NCBI GenBank assembly: GCA_032622095.1
Contig: CP136068.1
Span: 148,999,365 to 149,063,364 of the forward strand
Direction: 5' to 3'
Length of the DNA stretch: 64,000 bases
DNA from: Siphonodentalium dalli
Taxonomy: Eukaryota > Mollusca > Scaphopoda > Gadilida > Siphonodentaliidae
Shown one piece after another: positions 1-12,744 of the stretch. Within the stretch, counting starts at the first letter, position 1; each line of letters opens with the position of its first letter. The position numbers and the translations under genes were made by a program. The notes beneath the pieces were generated by a model that was given only the letters and a program-made list of their open reading frames with translations, was not told the DNA's origin and did no database searches.

Positions 1-804
1 GTATCTATCGGAATGACACATGTCTTATATGTATCTATCGGAATGACACATGTCTCATATGTATCGACCGGAATGACACATGTCTTATATGTATCGACCG
101 GAATGACACATGTCTCATATGTATCGACCGGAATGACACATGTGTTATATGTATCTATCGGAATGACACATGTATTATATGTATCGATCGGAATGACACA
201 TGTGTTATATGTATCGATCGGAATGACACATGTCTCATATGTATCGACCGGAATGACACATGTCTTATATGTATCGATCGGAATGACACATGTATTATAT
301 GTATCGATCGGAACGACACATGTCTTATATGTATCGACCGAAGTGACACATGTCTCATATGTATCGACCGGAATGACACATGTCTCATATGTATCGATCG
401 GAACGACACATGTCTTATATGTATCGACCGGAATGACACATGTCTTATATGTATCGACCGGAATGACACATGTCTCATATGTATCGACCGGAATGACACA
501 TGTCTCATATGTATCGACCGGAATGACACATGTATTATATGTATCGATCGGAACGACACATGTCTTATATGTATCGACCGGAATGACACATGTCTGATAT
601 GTATCGATCGGAATGACACATGTATTATATGTATCGATCGGAATGACACATGACTTATATGCATCGACCGGAGGGACACATGTCTTATATATATCGACCG
701 GAATGACACATGTCTTATATGTATCGATCGGAATGACACATGTCTTATATGTATCGATAGGAATGACACATGTTTTATATGTATTGATCGGAATGACACA
801 TGTC
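1..804. repeat. 30-bp minisatellite array (about 27 units, cut by window edge)
   Basis: Head-to-tail 30-bp units of the form GTATCGAYCGGAATGACACA followed by TGTSTTATAT run from the first base to about 804 with few substitutions. Because 30 is a multiple of three, both strands stay open (decapeptides MTHVLYVSIG on plus, RHVSFRSIHI on minus), which is a periodicity artefact and not a gene. The inverted related element near 41290-41330 holds just one recognisable unit, so this array is a local expansion within a dispersed element. The left end lies outside the window. Confidence 0.95.
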
Positions 805-860
805 CCTACACTCAAATCAAGCTTGAAAGTCAGTTCCGTTTTCCGCACATGTCGGGGCTA

Positions 861-1638
861 CACTCTTATAACTAATGTGTGGAAACGATTAAACATGGAA
901 TGTGTAAACATGATTAATACACACATCAATGTGTAGTTTTGCATATATCTACATGGACCAAGGGCCACTCTATACATATTGTGTATATTTTGCTACACAC
1001 AATTGTGTAAGAACGTAGAGCATGCGCATTGCGGTACTTTCAGATTCATATCTTCTGCTACATGACGGCCATATTGTTTGAGAATTGTTTTCGGAGTGCA
1101 ATCTACAGAGATCGTAGACAAGGATTGTAAGTTCAGAATTCCGATTTGTGTGTATAGTATTACTAATATAGGAGGATTTATTTGTTAAAACTTTCATGGC
1201 GATTACTGCCCTTGGACTTATTGCAATAATAATATTATGCAATCACGCCACGACCATGGTTTGTTCATTTAAAACAAAAACTCACACAGTACAGAACAAA
1301 ATACTACCTACCACTGTACGCCATGAAAGTTTTAACATATAAATATGCATACATCTTTAATACTATACCCACAGGTCGGACTACTGAACTTACATTTCTT
1401 GACTACGAACTTTGTGTGTAAGAACCTACACAAAATTTGAAAGGGATATGCGTTGATTTTATGCACATAGTTGAGTATAAATGTGTATAAATTTACCCAT
1501 TTATGTGTAAAAATTGTTACACAATTTGCGTTACTACACAAATACTACAAAAATATGTTTAGGATCAAGATTGAATAATGATTGTGTAGCAGGGCTACAC
1601 AGTTTGTGTAGAAAACCTACACATTAGTCATAAGAGTG
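861..1638. mobile_element. Foldback MITE, copy 1, TA target duplication
   Basis: The ends are inverted: CACTCTTATAACTAATGTG at the left, and the reverse complement of the right end reads CACTCTTATGACTAATGTG. Each end is flanked by TA (859-860 and 1639-1640). The inverted relative at about 41235-41260 lacks the element and has a single TA at the equivalent point, so the empty site confirms insertion with a TA duplication, as for Tc1/mariner-type cut-and-paste. The interior is rich in TGTGTA/TACACA motifs. A stretch at about 1100-1205 is the inverse of about 1325-1425, making it a foldback. No transposase. Confidence 0.85.
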
Positions 1639-1640
1639 TA

Positions 1641-2047
1641 GAATCGCGACACCCTCATCTAGACAAGAGTGCGATGAAGCTTGCCACGACCTCATCCCTG
1701 GTCAAAACGACATGAATCGCCATATTGTGTATAGTCGATTTGCATGAACTATTGCAACCAGTATTCAACTATTGTGCAACATACATATTGTTGAATGATT
1801 GAAACTAATTGTTTTTTTCATCATATAGATATGTTCAGATTATCCGATCACTGCGAAAACTACACCTTTAGAAACAAAAACGGTACATTTTCTTAACATC
1901 TTCAGTTTGTCATAACAACAGCATATCAATTCAGAAGGACCCACCATCATCATAGCATATTAGCAGGTTCACTTGACCAGGGTGGACCTAACCACCGCCG
2001 GTTACTGGGACATCCTTTCACCGAGAGTTGAGCCGCGTATCAGTCTG
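1641..2047 (+). repeat. Composite element head (unique part between MITE and 45-bp array)
   Basis: About 400 bp without an ORF. It is the reverse complement of about 40780-41240 with roughly 85 percent identity by eye. Pieces recur at about 34900-35240 and at about 37085-37250. It therefore marks copies of the dispersed element even when the arrays are missing. Confidence 0.8.
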
Positions 2048-4806
2048 AACATGGGTTCGAATGTTCACATACCGGATTTTCCATTATATTATAACATGGG
2101 TTCCAATGTTCACATAACGGATAGACCAATATATTAGAACATGGGTTCGAATGTTCACATAACGGATTTACCATTATATTATAACATGGGTTCGAATGTT
2201 CACATAACGGATGACCATTATATTATAACATGGGTTCGAAAGTTCACATAACGGACCTACCATTATATTATAACATGGGTTCGAAATTTCACATAACCGA
2301 TATACCATTATATTATAACATGGGTTCGAATATTCACATAGCGGATTTACCATTATATTATAACATGGGTTCGAATGTTCACATAACGGATTTACCGTTA
2401 TATTATAACATGGGTTCGAAATTTCACATAACCGATATACCATTATATTATAACATGGGTTCGAATGTTCACATAACGGATTTACCATTATATTATAACA
2501 TGGGTTCGAAAGTTCACATAACGGATTTACCATTATATTATAACATGGGTTCGAACGTTCACATAAGGGATCTTCCATTATATTATAACATGGGTTCGAA
2601 TGTTCACATAACGGATTTACCATTATATTATAACATGGGTTCGAATGTTCACATAACGGATTTACTATTATATTATAACATGGGTGCGAATGTTCACATA
2701 ATGGATTTACCATTATATTATAACGTGGGTTCGAATGTTCACATAACGGATTTACCATTATATTATAACATGGGTTCGAATGTTCACATAACGGATTACC
2801 ATTATATTATAACATGGGTTCAAATGTTCACATAACGGATCGACCATTATATTATAACATGGGTTCGAAAGTTCACATAATGGACCTACCATTATATTAT
2901 AACATGGGTTCGAAATTTCACATAACCGATATACCATTATATTATAACATGGGTTCGAATGTTTACATAACGGATTTAACATTATATTATAACATGGGTT
3001 CGAATGTTCACATGACGGATCTACCATTATATTATAACATGGGTTCGAAAGTTCACATAACGGATTTACCATTATATTATAACATGGGTTCGAATGTTCA
3101 CATAACGGATTTACCATTATATTATAACATGGGTTCGAATGTTCACATAACGGATTTACCATTATATTATAACATGGGTTCGAATGATCACATAACGGAT
3201 CTACCATTATATTATAACATGGGTTCGAAAGTTCACATAACGGATTTACCATTATATTATAACATGGGTTCGAATGTTCACATAACGGATCTACCATTAT
3301 ATTATAACATGGGTTCGAAATTTCACATAACCGATATACCATTATATTATAACATGGGTTCGAATGTTCACATAACGGATTTACCATTATATTATAACAT
3401 GGGTTCGAATGTTCACATAACGGATCTACCATTATATTATAACATGGGTTCGAAAGTTCACATAACGGATTTACCATTATATTATAACATGGGTTCGAAT
3501 GTTCACATAACGGATCTACCATTATATTATAACATGGGTTCGAAAGTTCACATAACGGATTTACCATTATATTATAACATGGGTTCGAATGTTCACATAA
3601 CGGATCTACCATTATATTATAACATGGGTTCGAAAGTTCACATAACGGATTTACCATTATATTATAACATGGATTCGAACGTTCACATAAGGGATCTTTC
3701 CATTATATTATAACATGGGTTCGAATGTTCACATAACGGATTTACCATTATATTATAACATGGGTTCGAATGTTCACAAAAGGGATCTACCATTATATTA
3801 TAACATGGGTGCGAATGTTCACATAACGGATTTACCATTATATTATAACATGGGTTCGAATGTTCACATAACGGATTTACTATTATATTATAACATGGTG
3901 CGAATGTTCACATAACGGATTTACCATTATATTATAACATGGGTTCGAATGTTCACATAACGGATTTACTATTATATTATAACATGGGTGCGAATGTTCA
4001 CATAACGGATTTACCATTATATTATAACATGGGTTCGAATGTTCACATAACGGATTTACCATTATATTATAACATGGGTTCGAATGTTCACATAACGGAT
4101 TTACCAATATATTATAACATGGGTTCGAATGTTCACATTACGGATCTACCATTATATTATAACATGGGGGTTCGAATGTTCACATAACGGATTTACCTTT
4201 ATATTATAACATGGGTTCGAATGTTCACATAACGGATCTACCATTATATTATAACATGGGGGTTCGAATGTTCACATAACGGATCTACCATTATATTATA
4301 ACATGGGGTTTCGAATGTTCACATAACGGATTTACCTTTATATTATAACATGGGTTCGAATGTTCACATAACGGATCTACCATTATATTATAACATGGGG
4401 GTTCGAATGTTCACATACCGGATTTACCTTTATGTTATAACATGGGTTCGAATGTTCACATAACGGATCTACCATTATATTATAACATGGGGGTTCGAAT
4501 GTTCACATAACGGATTTACCTTTATATTATAACATGGGTTCGAATGTTCACATAACGGATTTACCATTATATTATAACATGGGGGTTCAAATGTTCACAT
4601 AACGGATTTACCTTTATATTATAACATGGATTCGAATGTTCACATAACGGATTTATCATTATATTATAACATGGGGGTTCGAATGTTCACATAACGGATT
4701 TACCATTATATTATAACATGGGGGTTCGAATGTTCACATAACGGATTTACCTTTATATTATAACATGGATTCGAATGTTCACATAACGGATTTACCATTA
4801 TATTAT
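2048..4806. repeat. 45-bp minisatellite array (about 60 units)
   Basis: Units begin AACATGGGTTCGAATGTTCA, continue CATAACGGATTTACC and end ATTATATTAT. Variant types are visible: GAAAGTTC, GAAATTTC with CCGATATACC, GTGCGAA, and 47-48 bp units with GGGGG. From about 3000 to 3660 two variants alternate, giving a 90-bp higher-order period. From about 4150 to 4790 a different alternation with GGGGG units appears. The ORFs on both strands result from a period divisible by three. The GGTTCGAA motif resembles a tRNA B box, but no tRNA fold is present. Confidence 0.95.
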
Positions 4807-5085
4807 TACAGCACTATGCACGTCATTGGTTAAAGGCTCACTTAATATTCGAACCCACAATAATTTTATATAAAATATTAGCCATTGTATATACCATTTG
4901 AAAGAGGAAGCTCCACAACATTGTATTATCAATTTATTCGGTGTAATAAACTGAGGATATGTTGTTTTTGTTGAGATATCGACTTCTGTTCCGTGCTCAA
5001 GTTTCATTATTTTCAATGGAAGGGGAATAACTCTATATCTTCCGATATAGGGTTATTCCCATTTCACTGAAAATACATTTTTAGT
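4807..5085 (+). repeat. Composite element tail with terminal hairpin
   Basis: Matches the reverse complement of about 39960-40240. Near its end a stem (5022-5060), GGGGAATAACTCTATATC against GATATAGGGTTATTCCC, forms a perfect or near-perfect hairpin. The other copy keeps the hairpin at 39983-40020 with compensating differences. Conservation of a hairpin near one end is a structural hallmark of rolling-circle elements, but it is only suggestive here. Confidence 0.7.
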
Positions 5086-5099
5086 TTGAATAGTATATA

Positions 5100-5286
5100 T
5101 ATATGTAAAATAGTAGGATATGTCTGTCCATCCGTCTGTCTGTTCTGATTTTTCTTCCAGACCCCTCTACCGATTTCAAACAAATATGGCGTGGTGATTC
5201 GGGGTACCCTGGCGGGTGTTATAACGGCGTTATTTTTATTTAGAAACAGTTTATTAAATATAAAAACACACACATATATATGCAAT
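5100..5286. other. Intergenic DNA with dispersed-repeat remnant
   Basis: Contains a TCCATCCGTCTGTCTGTTC stretch and a 'GGGGTACCCTGGCGGGTG' piece of a kind scattered in bivalve DNA. The inverse motif (CAGACAGACAGAC) appears near 39520 and 50810. No gene seen. Confidence 0.4.
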
Positions 5287-5435
5287 CAACGTCGTTTTCG
5301 ATGCATCTGTCGGCGTAAATAAGTGTTTGATGCCGAATTACATACTGTATAATTTCGCGAAACGACATTATACTAAGTATGTTGTTCGGCATCAGACACT
5401 TCTATACGCCGACATATGCATCGAAAACGACGTTG
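5287..5435. repeat. 149-bp hairpin (MITE-like)
   Basis: The arms CAACGTCGTTTTCGATGCAT and ATGCATCGAAAACGACGTTG are inverse. Pairing continues through TCGGCGTA, AGTGT and GATGCCGAA on both sides with a short loop around 5355. No ORF. Confidence 0.8.
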
Positions 5436-7125
5436 GTTGTTTATAATTACGACAATTCCGTATAACTTAGTTGGTGACTAAACTAGTATTTTGAAGAATC
5501 TATATTAAAAACACTAAAATAGTAAAACTACCCAAGTGACATTTGTGTCTTGACTTCATCTGCTCTTTTAACGGAAAATGGCAAATTGGGTCGAGAATAA
5601 ATTGGGCGACCGACCGGAAGTTCACACACACACACACACACACAATTCGATCTCTGTTTCCAAATTTCAACTACACAAAAGCAAGACGCCACACCCGCAA
5701 ATTATTGAACTGTACTTGCTGATGTAAATTTCACTTATTTAAAACGATTCTAGAACATTTAGTGTCATCAAGACACTCAGACTCAATAGCAATTCCGAAG
5801 CGGTGTTCCCAAACTTCCCCATCGAATTGGCGGTCTCCGGTGACAAACTCGAAAAGTAAACAATCGTTACAAAGGTGCATTCTATGCTACCATGACCACT
5901 GTCATGTCATATTATTATTGGCACGAAGCTGGATAAATGCTATTAATAATGGTGTAATAGTTGTGTAACATATATTCCTTTATTCCAAACTAAATTATCG
6001 CATTTCATAGTTTCACTGATCAGTCTAAATTCGTTAATTTTGTTTTCGCGGTATAGTAACTATGGACGCGTCTAAGAAATGACGTCATGATGTGGGGCGA
6101 CCGGTGCATGTCGCCCAATTTCTTAAAGTATCACTGCGCGTTGTGATGCGGGAAACGACATTTCCCTCGGCTGATAGAGATTGTCGCTACCAAGCGTATC
6201 TAAGGGCATTGACCAATCAAATGCTCGATTTTAAGCAAAAGCGAAAGTAATTGTAATTATAATAAAATAAGCTCACTATGAGCCTATTTCAGAATCAAAT
6301 AAATGTGAATATTTAGGTTTAATTTGAACCTATTTGCAGACCATTTAAACGCTCTTTATATATGTGTTTTCCCTGTTTCCAGCGTCATGCAACAGAAAAA
6401 TAAGTATATGTCCACTATGAGCTTGGCTAATTTCAGAATCAGATAAGTCGAATATCAACAAATAAAGCACAATAAAGTGGTTTATTCTTGAGGCTATACA
6501 ACAAAATATCTGATATTTTGCCTTGGTGGAAAATTATAATAAGATGGAGATCGCGGAATGTTCGGAGCGTAGCAAGCGGGATAACTATATATCCATCTGA
6601 GATTACCTGAAGTTTCATGATACACAAAATGTTCGAATTGATTGCATGTATTATAGCAGAAAATATTATTAATTAACAAATGGAAGTGTTTTCGAACAGG
6701 AGTCTTCGATTCATATTTATTATTTTACACCCAAGAAACGATATAAAACTTGTTACATGAAGAGATAGATCATCTGTAATGAACACATACACTCTGTAAT
6801 CACTCGAATGCGGTTTCACGTCACAATCTCGGCAGTTACATGTATATGTCCCATTATATGTGTAATTTTTTTCAACGTTGCTTAATTTCAACACTGTGCG
6901 TATTTCAAGGTATTCATATTATTTAGCCACGTTATCAAGTAGGCCAGATATTAAAGGGAGAATGTGCTCAAATGTTATTGTTGGTTTGTATAGTCTCTAA
7001 GTTTAAGTTATTATATAGTCACTACTCCATGAGTGGCTTGAGTTTACATGATTTTTCACACGATCATGTGTGCCACGCGTTGCCCAATCCACTATCCGTG
7101 AATTAATTTGATTACGTCTTGTACA
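5436..7125. other. Gene-free AT-rich stretch
   Basis: No convincing coding signal. A (CA)n tract of about 24 bp lies at 5622-5644. The piece around 6570-6630 (CGTAGCAAGCGGGATAAC...CATCTGAGATT) has an inverse relative at 39145-39200, so part of this stretch is dispersed repeat. Confidence 0.5.
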
Positions 7126-7754
7126 CACTCTTATAACTAAAGTGTAGAAACGATTACACATCAAATGTGTAAACCCGTTAATACACATAGCAATGTGTAG
7201 TTTTACATACAAATACATTGACCAAGTGCCGTTCTACACATAATGTGTATATTTTGTTACACACAATTGTGTAAGAAAGTAGAGGATTTATTTGTTAAAA
7301 CTTTCATGGCGATTACTGTCCTTAGATGTAATAATACTAATATTATGCAATCACGCCTCGACCCTGGTTTGTTCATTCAAAGCAAAAACTCACAGTACAG
7401 AACAAAATACTACATACCACTATGCGCCATGAAAGTTTTAACATATAAATATGCATATGTCTGTAATACTATACCCACAGGTCGGAATACTGAACTTGCA
7501 TTTCTTGTCTACGAACTGTGTGTGTAAGAACCTACACAAAATGTGTAAGGGATATGTGTTGATTTTATACACACAGTTGTGTATAAATGTTTACAAATTT
7601 ACCCATTTATGTGTAAAAATTGTTACACAATTTGTGTACGAATATGAAACTACACATATACTACACAAATATGTTTAAGATCAAAATTGAATAATGATTG
7701 TGTAGCAGGGCTACACATTTTGTGTAGAAAACCTACACATTAGTCATAAGAGTG
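7126..7754. mobile_element. Foldback MITE, copy 2
   Basis: Same element as 861-1638, starting CACTCTTATAACTAAAGTG and ending with the inverse of CACTCTTATGACTAATGTG. It is about 150 bp shorter because it lacks the inverted duplication found in copy 1. It still has an internal inverse pair around TTAAAACTTTCATGGCG (7295-7310) and CGCCATGAAAGTTTTAA (7426-7442). Flanks read CA rather than TA, so the target has drifted or differs. An open frame across its interior is low-complexity and not a gene. Confidence 0.8.
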
Positions 7755-9840
7755 CACGGGAATTCGTAATTTAATTTATGGCTCCAGACAATAATTAAAT
7801 TTATAACAAATTATTAACTTTGATTTTAAGATGACCTATTAACCTGAACGTTTACAGAATACAGCTTCGACTCAAATTACTTATTTTTCTATATATTATC
7901 GATATTATATCGTTGTTATTACCGGGAATTTATTGAAAATGGCATAAACAAAACCTTTAAGTCATATCGTTATCGATAGAAATGGAACCTAGACGCCATG
8001 TTGATATACTATGAGAAAAGTGTCGCACAAACGTGCACCTCTGCGAAAATTATAATCGAACTCTGGGGAATAGTGTAATTTATTTATCGGCGTCACCCCA
8101 AAATTTCGCCATTTTCATTGCTACACGGTGATAAATCTGGCCCACACGATTCAACACTCAACATACATAAAAGTAGTGTGTGAAAAAGAATTGAACATTA
8201 ATTATTTATATCAGTTGCGTATCCATTTAAATATATATAATTTAATCTGAAAATTAAAGTGAAATAGTTAAATTATTAAACAACAATTATTGATGAAATT
8301 CTGCCAAATTCAGTGGTGCCGGGTAGACCGCCGTCACTGGCCACGGCACTCCACACAATACTGAATACCAGTTATAGTATAATGTATTATCATGTACATA
8401 TTGTATTGTGAAATAACAATAAAAAACAGTATCAGTCAAAACAATTATGATGAGGATACGGAATGTTCAAACCGGTATTCGTATGGTATCGTATGGTTTA
8501 TTGCTCGACTCGAAAAACATATATATACAGTCTTACATATACACGAATGGAGCAAAACAATCGATCCATTGCATGGGAATAAATCAATTTCACACATGTA
8601 TATACGGTTTTGCATTGTACCCGCCCCGCTATCCTTTATCTATATAGCAGTTTAATTACCGTGGCTGTGGCACTACACACAGTACGGATCCACAACGAGA
8701 AAGCAACGAGTGGCGAGGATAAACCTCCCTGTATTAGACAAATAGGATGTGGTTGAAATTGGTGCTGATAGGTGTATATCAACCCTGGTATCGGTGGCCA
8801 TACCTAGGTCTTTCCTGTGTATTCATTCAAAGCTAGTTTCAAATATATGGCCAGTCGTTTTATCACCTCTGCATTTTCTATACAAAGAATTTTCTTAAAT
8901 TTGTAGGGGTAAGGGTGCTTCCAGTAGTAATATGGGATGTATTTCTCACTAATTTGTTAATCATTCCTAGATATACAATTTCTTTCACAGTTTCTAGTTC
9001 TATGTTCTTATAGACAAATTTGGGGAATACTTTAGGTTGTATTTTTGCAAAAAAGTACTGTTTTTTTTGCAAAAAAGTACCGTTTTTTGTCTTACTCGCA
9101 TTTACTTCCACATACATGCGTCAGCATAATCTTCGAAAGCGGAAATGGATCGGTGCATACTCAATTCATTATCGGTTAGTACACTGTTAGAAAATACTGT
9201 CGGTTTGATGGTGTCGGACCGTCGTAATCCGATGGTCCCACACCGTTTCTTCAGTTGTACGGTGAATCGCGGTTGTTTTATGCGCCCTGAAAATGGTCAA
9301 AATTAACAATATATTTATGGGCGACCAAATTATATATGGCAGTGACTCCATATAATATACCTGAATCTGACTTAGTTGACATTTATTATTAATTATGATT
9401 TGTTTGTATTCAGTGCAATGATCCACTATATTCATTATGTGCAATGCACATATCCGTCTTGTCTTGCGTCCGTATTTAAATTACGTTATTTTCATGAGCC
9501 GCTTTCTTTATCTCTCACGAATTTCTCTCTCAATGTCATCGCTGCGCTGAACACACAATTGCTTTTTGTTTTTGTTTTTTTTTTGTGGAAAATGTGATCA
9601 AAACAGTTGTGGACTAATGTTAAATCTGTCTGACTTCGGTTTCTATGAGAACGGACAAGTTCCAAATATGCGCAAAGCGGCTTGATCATTGATATTCCAC
9701 ACTAAATTGTGACAACTGGGTTGTCTTCGATCTGCCACTTCGAGCTGTCGGCTATGACTTGTCTTCATTCGTCTCAGTGTCCATGTTAACATTGATAGTG
9801 CTGTGACTATCAAAACACATATACATTTACTGACACAAAA
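7755..9840. other. Gene-free AT-rich stretch
   Basis: No gene supported. A short tandem of a TTTGCAAAAAAGTAC block occurs at about 9043-9085. Homopolymer T runs occur at 9060-9070 and 9565-9585. Small ORFs here show no recognisable motif. Confidence 0.45.
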
Positions 9841-9844
9841 GGAT

Positions 9845-10100
9845 ACATGTACACGTGCTAGAGTAATTCACAGGTGCTTCGATGTCAATCACTAGTGACA
9901 ATAATAACAACAAAACAACGTAGCAGATATTACTACTAGAATGTTGATAGTGTTGCCAGTTTTTGTTAACTTGACCATTCAATCGAGTTGACAGTGTTCT
10001 GACAGTTTTGAAGCACATACATGTACATCTACACGAGAAGATATACGGTACGCACCAGAGTAATTCACAATCGCATCGATGTCAACAACAACACGGTAAA
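9845..10100. repeat. Direct repeat of about 200 bp spacing
   Basis: The block ACATGTACACGTGCTAGAGTAATTCACAG (first part at 9846) followed by GCTTCGATGTCAA recurs at about 10021-10085 with substitutions (AGAGTAATTCACAATCGCAT). No coding signal. Confidence 0.5.
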
Positions 10101-10239
10101 CAATGAGCTGATGCCGCGCAGTGACGGATGATTACATAATCTATACAATTCAAACTTACGAGTACAACTATTACAATTACACAGACCGATTCATTCCATG
10201 TTCGTCAATTGTCATTGAAACGTGTGGATATGGGACATT

Positions 10240-11190
10240 GTCGCCATGTTATCGCCCAGTTATTACGACGATTTATGGACCGGGAGTCCACTATTGGTTG
10301 GATGTTCTTATCAAACTATCTTTGGCTGACTCACTCAGATGGATACCAAGTGTTGTGATACTAGTATACACCGTTTGATGTATCACGCTATACAATTTCA
10401 TTGAAAAATGTGCGAGTATTGAAGAACGTTGTCGCCGAATCATCGCGCATAGTTATTACAGGCTTTGCTGTTTGTCTTGAAGGTTTGAATCCCAACTAGC
10501 TCTTACTGAAAAATTGTCGTGATGTACGCATCAAAAACGGTGTCCCAACGTGACTGGACAATCTCACGCCTTACATGTTACCAAAACGTATGCCATTAAG
10601 ATGTTTTACTAGTACATGTACATAAATTTGAGGTTTAACTGTGATACATGTAGCTTTCTTCCTTTATGTCTTAAAAGGGCATGCCCGATTCATATGTTAT
10701 AATGGTCGCAATTATCATTACTCGTACATGAAGGATGGGCTTTTCAGCTACACATTGTATTATCGTTTTTTATTGACAGCCATATTGATACAGTAGTCAG
10801 GAAAGGTGAATACATCACACTGTCTTTTTCTGGATTAAATTCCACGAGGCAGATAACAAGTTTGATAAGTATTGTCTGTCACATTATGCATTGTGGATAT
10901 AAATTTCATCAAAACTATGATCGTAATAGAACTAAGTTGTATTTTGCAGTTGCAACTAATACTAATCTAGACCATTCTTAAACATATGAATCGTAATGCC
11001 TATCGGGAAATCATATTGTCATCAGGGACTAATTATACGGTAAATTAGCAAATTAAGAGCAAAAAAAAGTTGGTGACCCGTGAAAAATACCTTTCGTCTG
11101 AGTCGTCTGATCATTATTAGTTACGGTCTTGATATTAACTAAACGGTGTTGAACCGTAAAAAATACAACGCCTGACTGTTACTGGAGATT
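10240..11190. repeat. Dispersed repeat, inverse of 43500-44260
   Basis: Several blocks match the reverse complement of the right-hand lectin-region core. Examples are the CATGTTACCAAAACGTATGCC block near 10590, AAAAGGGCATGCCCGA near 10675, the dispersed 'GACAGACAATACTTAT' piece (here inverse) near 10880, and GTTACGGTCTTGATATTAACTAA near 11120. Gaps and indels separate the blocks. No ORF is shared between the copies. Confidence 0.65.
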
Positions 11191-11504
11191 GTGAAAAATC
11201 TGTATATAGGTAACGCCTATGTAGTTGATTATATGTGACATATTTTTCTAATTTCATTTGAGATAGTGGTCTGAATAGCGCATGAAATAGCATGCAGAAT
11301 AATAATCGGGCAACAATTTGCGATGTTCGTAACATGGTTCAAGTACGTAAACACCGAACACGTTTCTAGTCACGCTTAGTATCCAATTACGCAAATACCG
11401 AGTATGTTGTAACCACATTTATTCCAACACATCATGCGACAGGGTCAGATATATTTACCAATATACACCCTAGGAGGGCGTAATGCTGATCTAATAATGG
11501 CCTC

Positions 11505-12065
11505 AGGTAATGCACTTCTGATATGACCTTTCATAAGGATTAATTAAAATACATGTATGATTCCATGAGGGTAAATTAAAATATGGTCATACCCAGAGAG
11601 AGTTAATTGAAATATGGTCCGATGATGGTAAATTAATATACGGTCAAATCAGGGTTAAATAAAATATGGTTCCATGAGGGTTAATTAATATATGGTCCAA
11701 TGATGGTTAATAAACAATATGGTCCCATGATGGCTAATTCAAATTGTACAATGATTGTTAATTAAAATATGGTCCCATGAGGGTTAATACAAATATGGAC
11801 CAATGGGGGTTAATTGAAATATGGTCCCATTAAGGTAATTTAAAATATGGTAAAAAATCAAATAATAAATATATTGTCCCGTTATGAGGGTTAATTAATA
11901 TTAAAATATGGTGTCATCAGTGTTGATTAAACTACGGTCCCACTGGGGTGAAATACAATATAGTCCCATGAGGGTCAATTAAAATATGGTCCAATGGGGA
12001 CTAGTTATAATATGCACCCTCCCCGTGAGGATCAAATAAAACATGGTCACATGAGGGGGGGGGGT
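11505..12065. repeat. Degenerate 24-30 bp AT-rich tandem repeat
   Basis: About 20 diverged units with consensus near AAATATGGTCCCATGAGGGTTAATT. Spacing varies and the copies are eroded. The array ends in a G run at about 12055-12063. It is non-coding. Confidence 0.8.
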
Positions 12066-12069
12066 GTAA

Positions 12070-12740
12070 TTACTGAACATTATTCAATTCATATAGCATT
12101 CTGATATATCCTCGGTACACATAAATACAAATGCTGTTTAGAATTAAGCCAACCAATGTGAAGGGTTAGTGTTGGAACTTTTCTTAATAACATCTCTATT
12201 CATAGCTCCGATATATTTCCGCAAACACAGAAATGAAAAGTCAATATTTGCAAACAGCACCAAGGAGTAATGTGGGAATTGGTTAATAATTACCATCCCA
12301 ATTCATTTAGAATATAACATGCAGATATTTGTCGCGTATAGCTAAATGAAAATGTTCACTAAACGATATTAAATAACATGTTAAACAAGCAGCTCGTATG
12401 ATTCATGTTCGAATTAAATTGCTTATAATATATTCAAATCCCCGTGCATTATAAATTGTACATGTAGATAGCAATCCGATTTATGTCACGTGAAAATAAA
12501 CGAAATATGTTCAAATAACAATGCCTTCAAACAGGTTAAAGAACAATAGAAACACATAAGGTGCAGCGCGCTAAAGGCTAACACGCGAATTTCCGTTAGA
12601 ATTAATCGGCTCGCACTTCTTGGCATGCGAATAACAAACCATGGGTCAACCTGGCATGTCTCGAGAGACGCCCGCTGCATGAAATAATAACGACAAAGCG
12701 ATATATATCGCCACAGAATCGCTGATGCTCCCTCTGAAAT
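12070..12740. other. Gene-free stretch
   Basis: AT-rich. The ORFs here are short and lack recognisable motifs. Confidence 0.4.
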
Positions 12741-12744
12741 AGAA

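Larger units (their letters stand above)
1..5085 (+). mobile_element. Composite minisatellite-bearing repeat element, long copy
   Basis: Order: 30-bp array, short unique piece (805-860), nested MITE, a unique 'head' (1641-2047), 45-bp array, and a 'tail' (4807-5085) ending in a GGGGAATAAC hairpin. The same modules occur in the same order on the opposite strand at 39960-41330, and head fragments recur near 34900-35240 and 37085-37250. It is therefore a dispersed element with tandem repeats in its core. Such organisation is known for bivalve 'pearl'-type and Helitron-related elements. I do not see clear TC/CTRR Helitron ends, so the class is open. It encodes no protein. Confidence 0.75.

Noticed and set aside
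13-936. Long ORFs on both strands with MTHVLYVSTG / HVSFRSIHIR repeats
   Set aside because: Translation of a 30-bp minisatellite; open on both strands only because the period is divisible by three.
2174-4187. ORFs of 194-299 codons on both strands (MGSNVHITDLPLYYN, MVNPLCEHSNPCYNI)
   Set aside because: Translation of the 45-bp array; both strands open and no signal, promoter or non-repeat sequence.
1-4806. CRISPR-like repeat array
   Set aside because: Units are contiguous without unique spacers, the DNA is eukaryotic, and no cas genes are present.
2048-4806. tRNA genes suggested by repeated GGTTCGAA
   Set aside because: No A box, acceptor stem or cloverleaf around the motif; it is simply part of the repeat unit.
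7243-7678. ORFs across the second MITE copy
   Set aside because: Lie inside a foldback MITE; not conserved in frame in copy 1.
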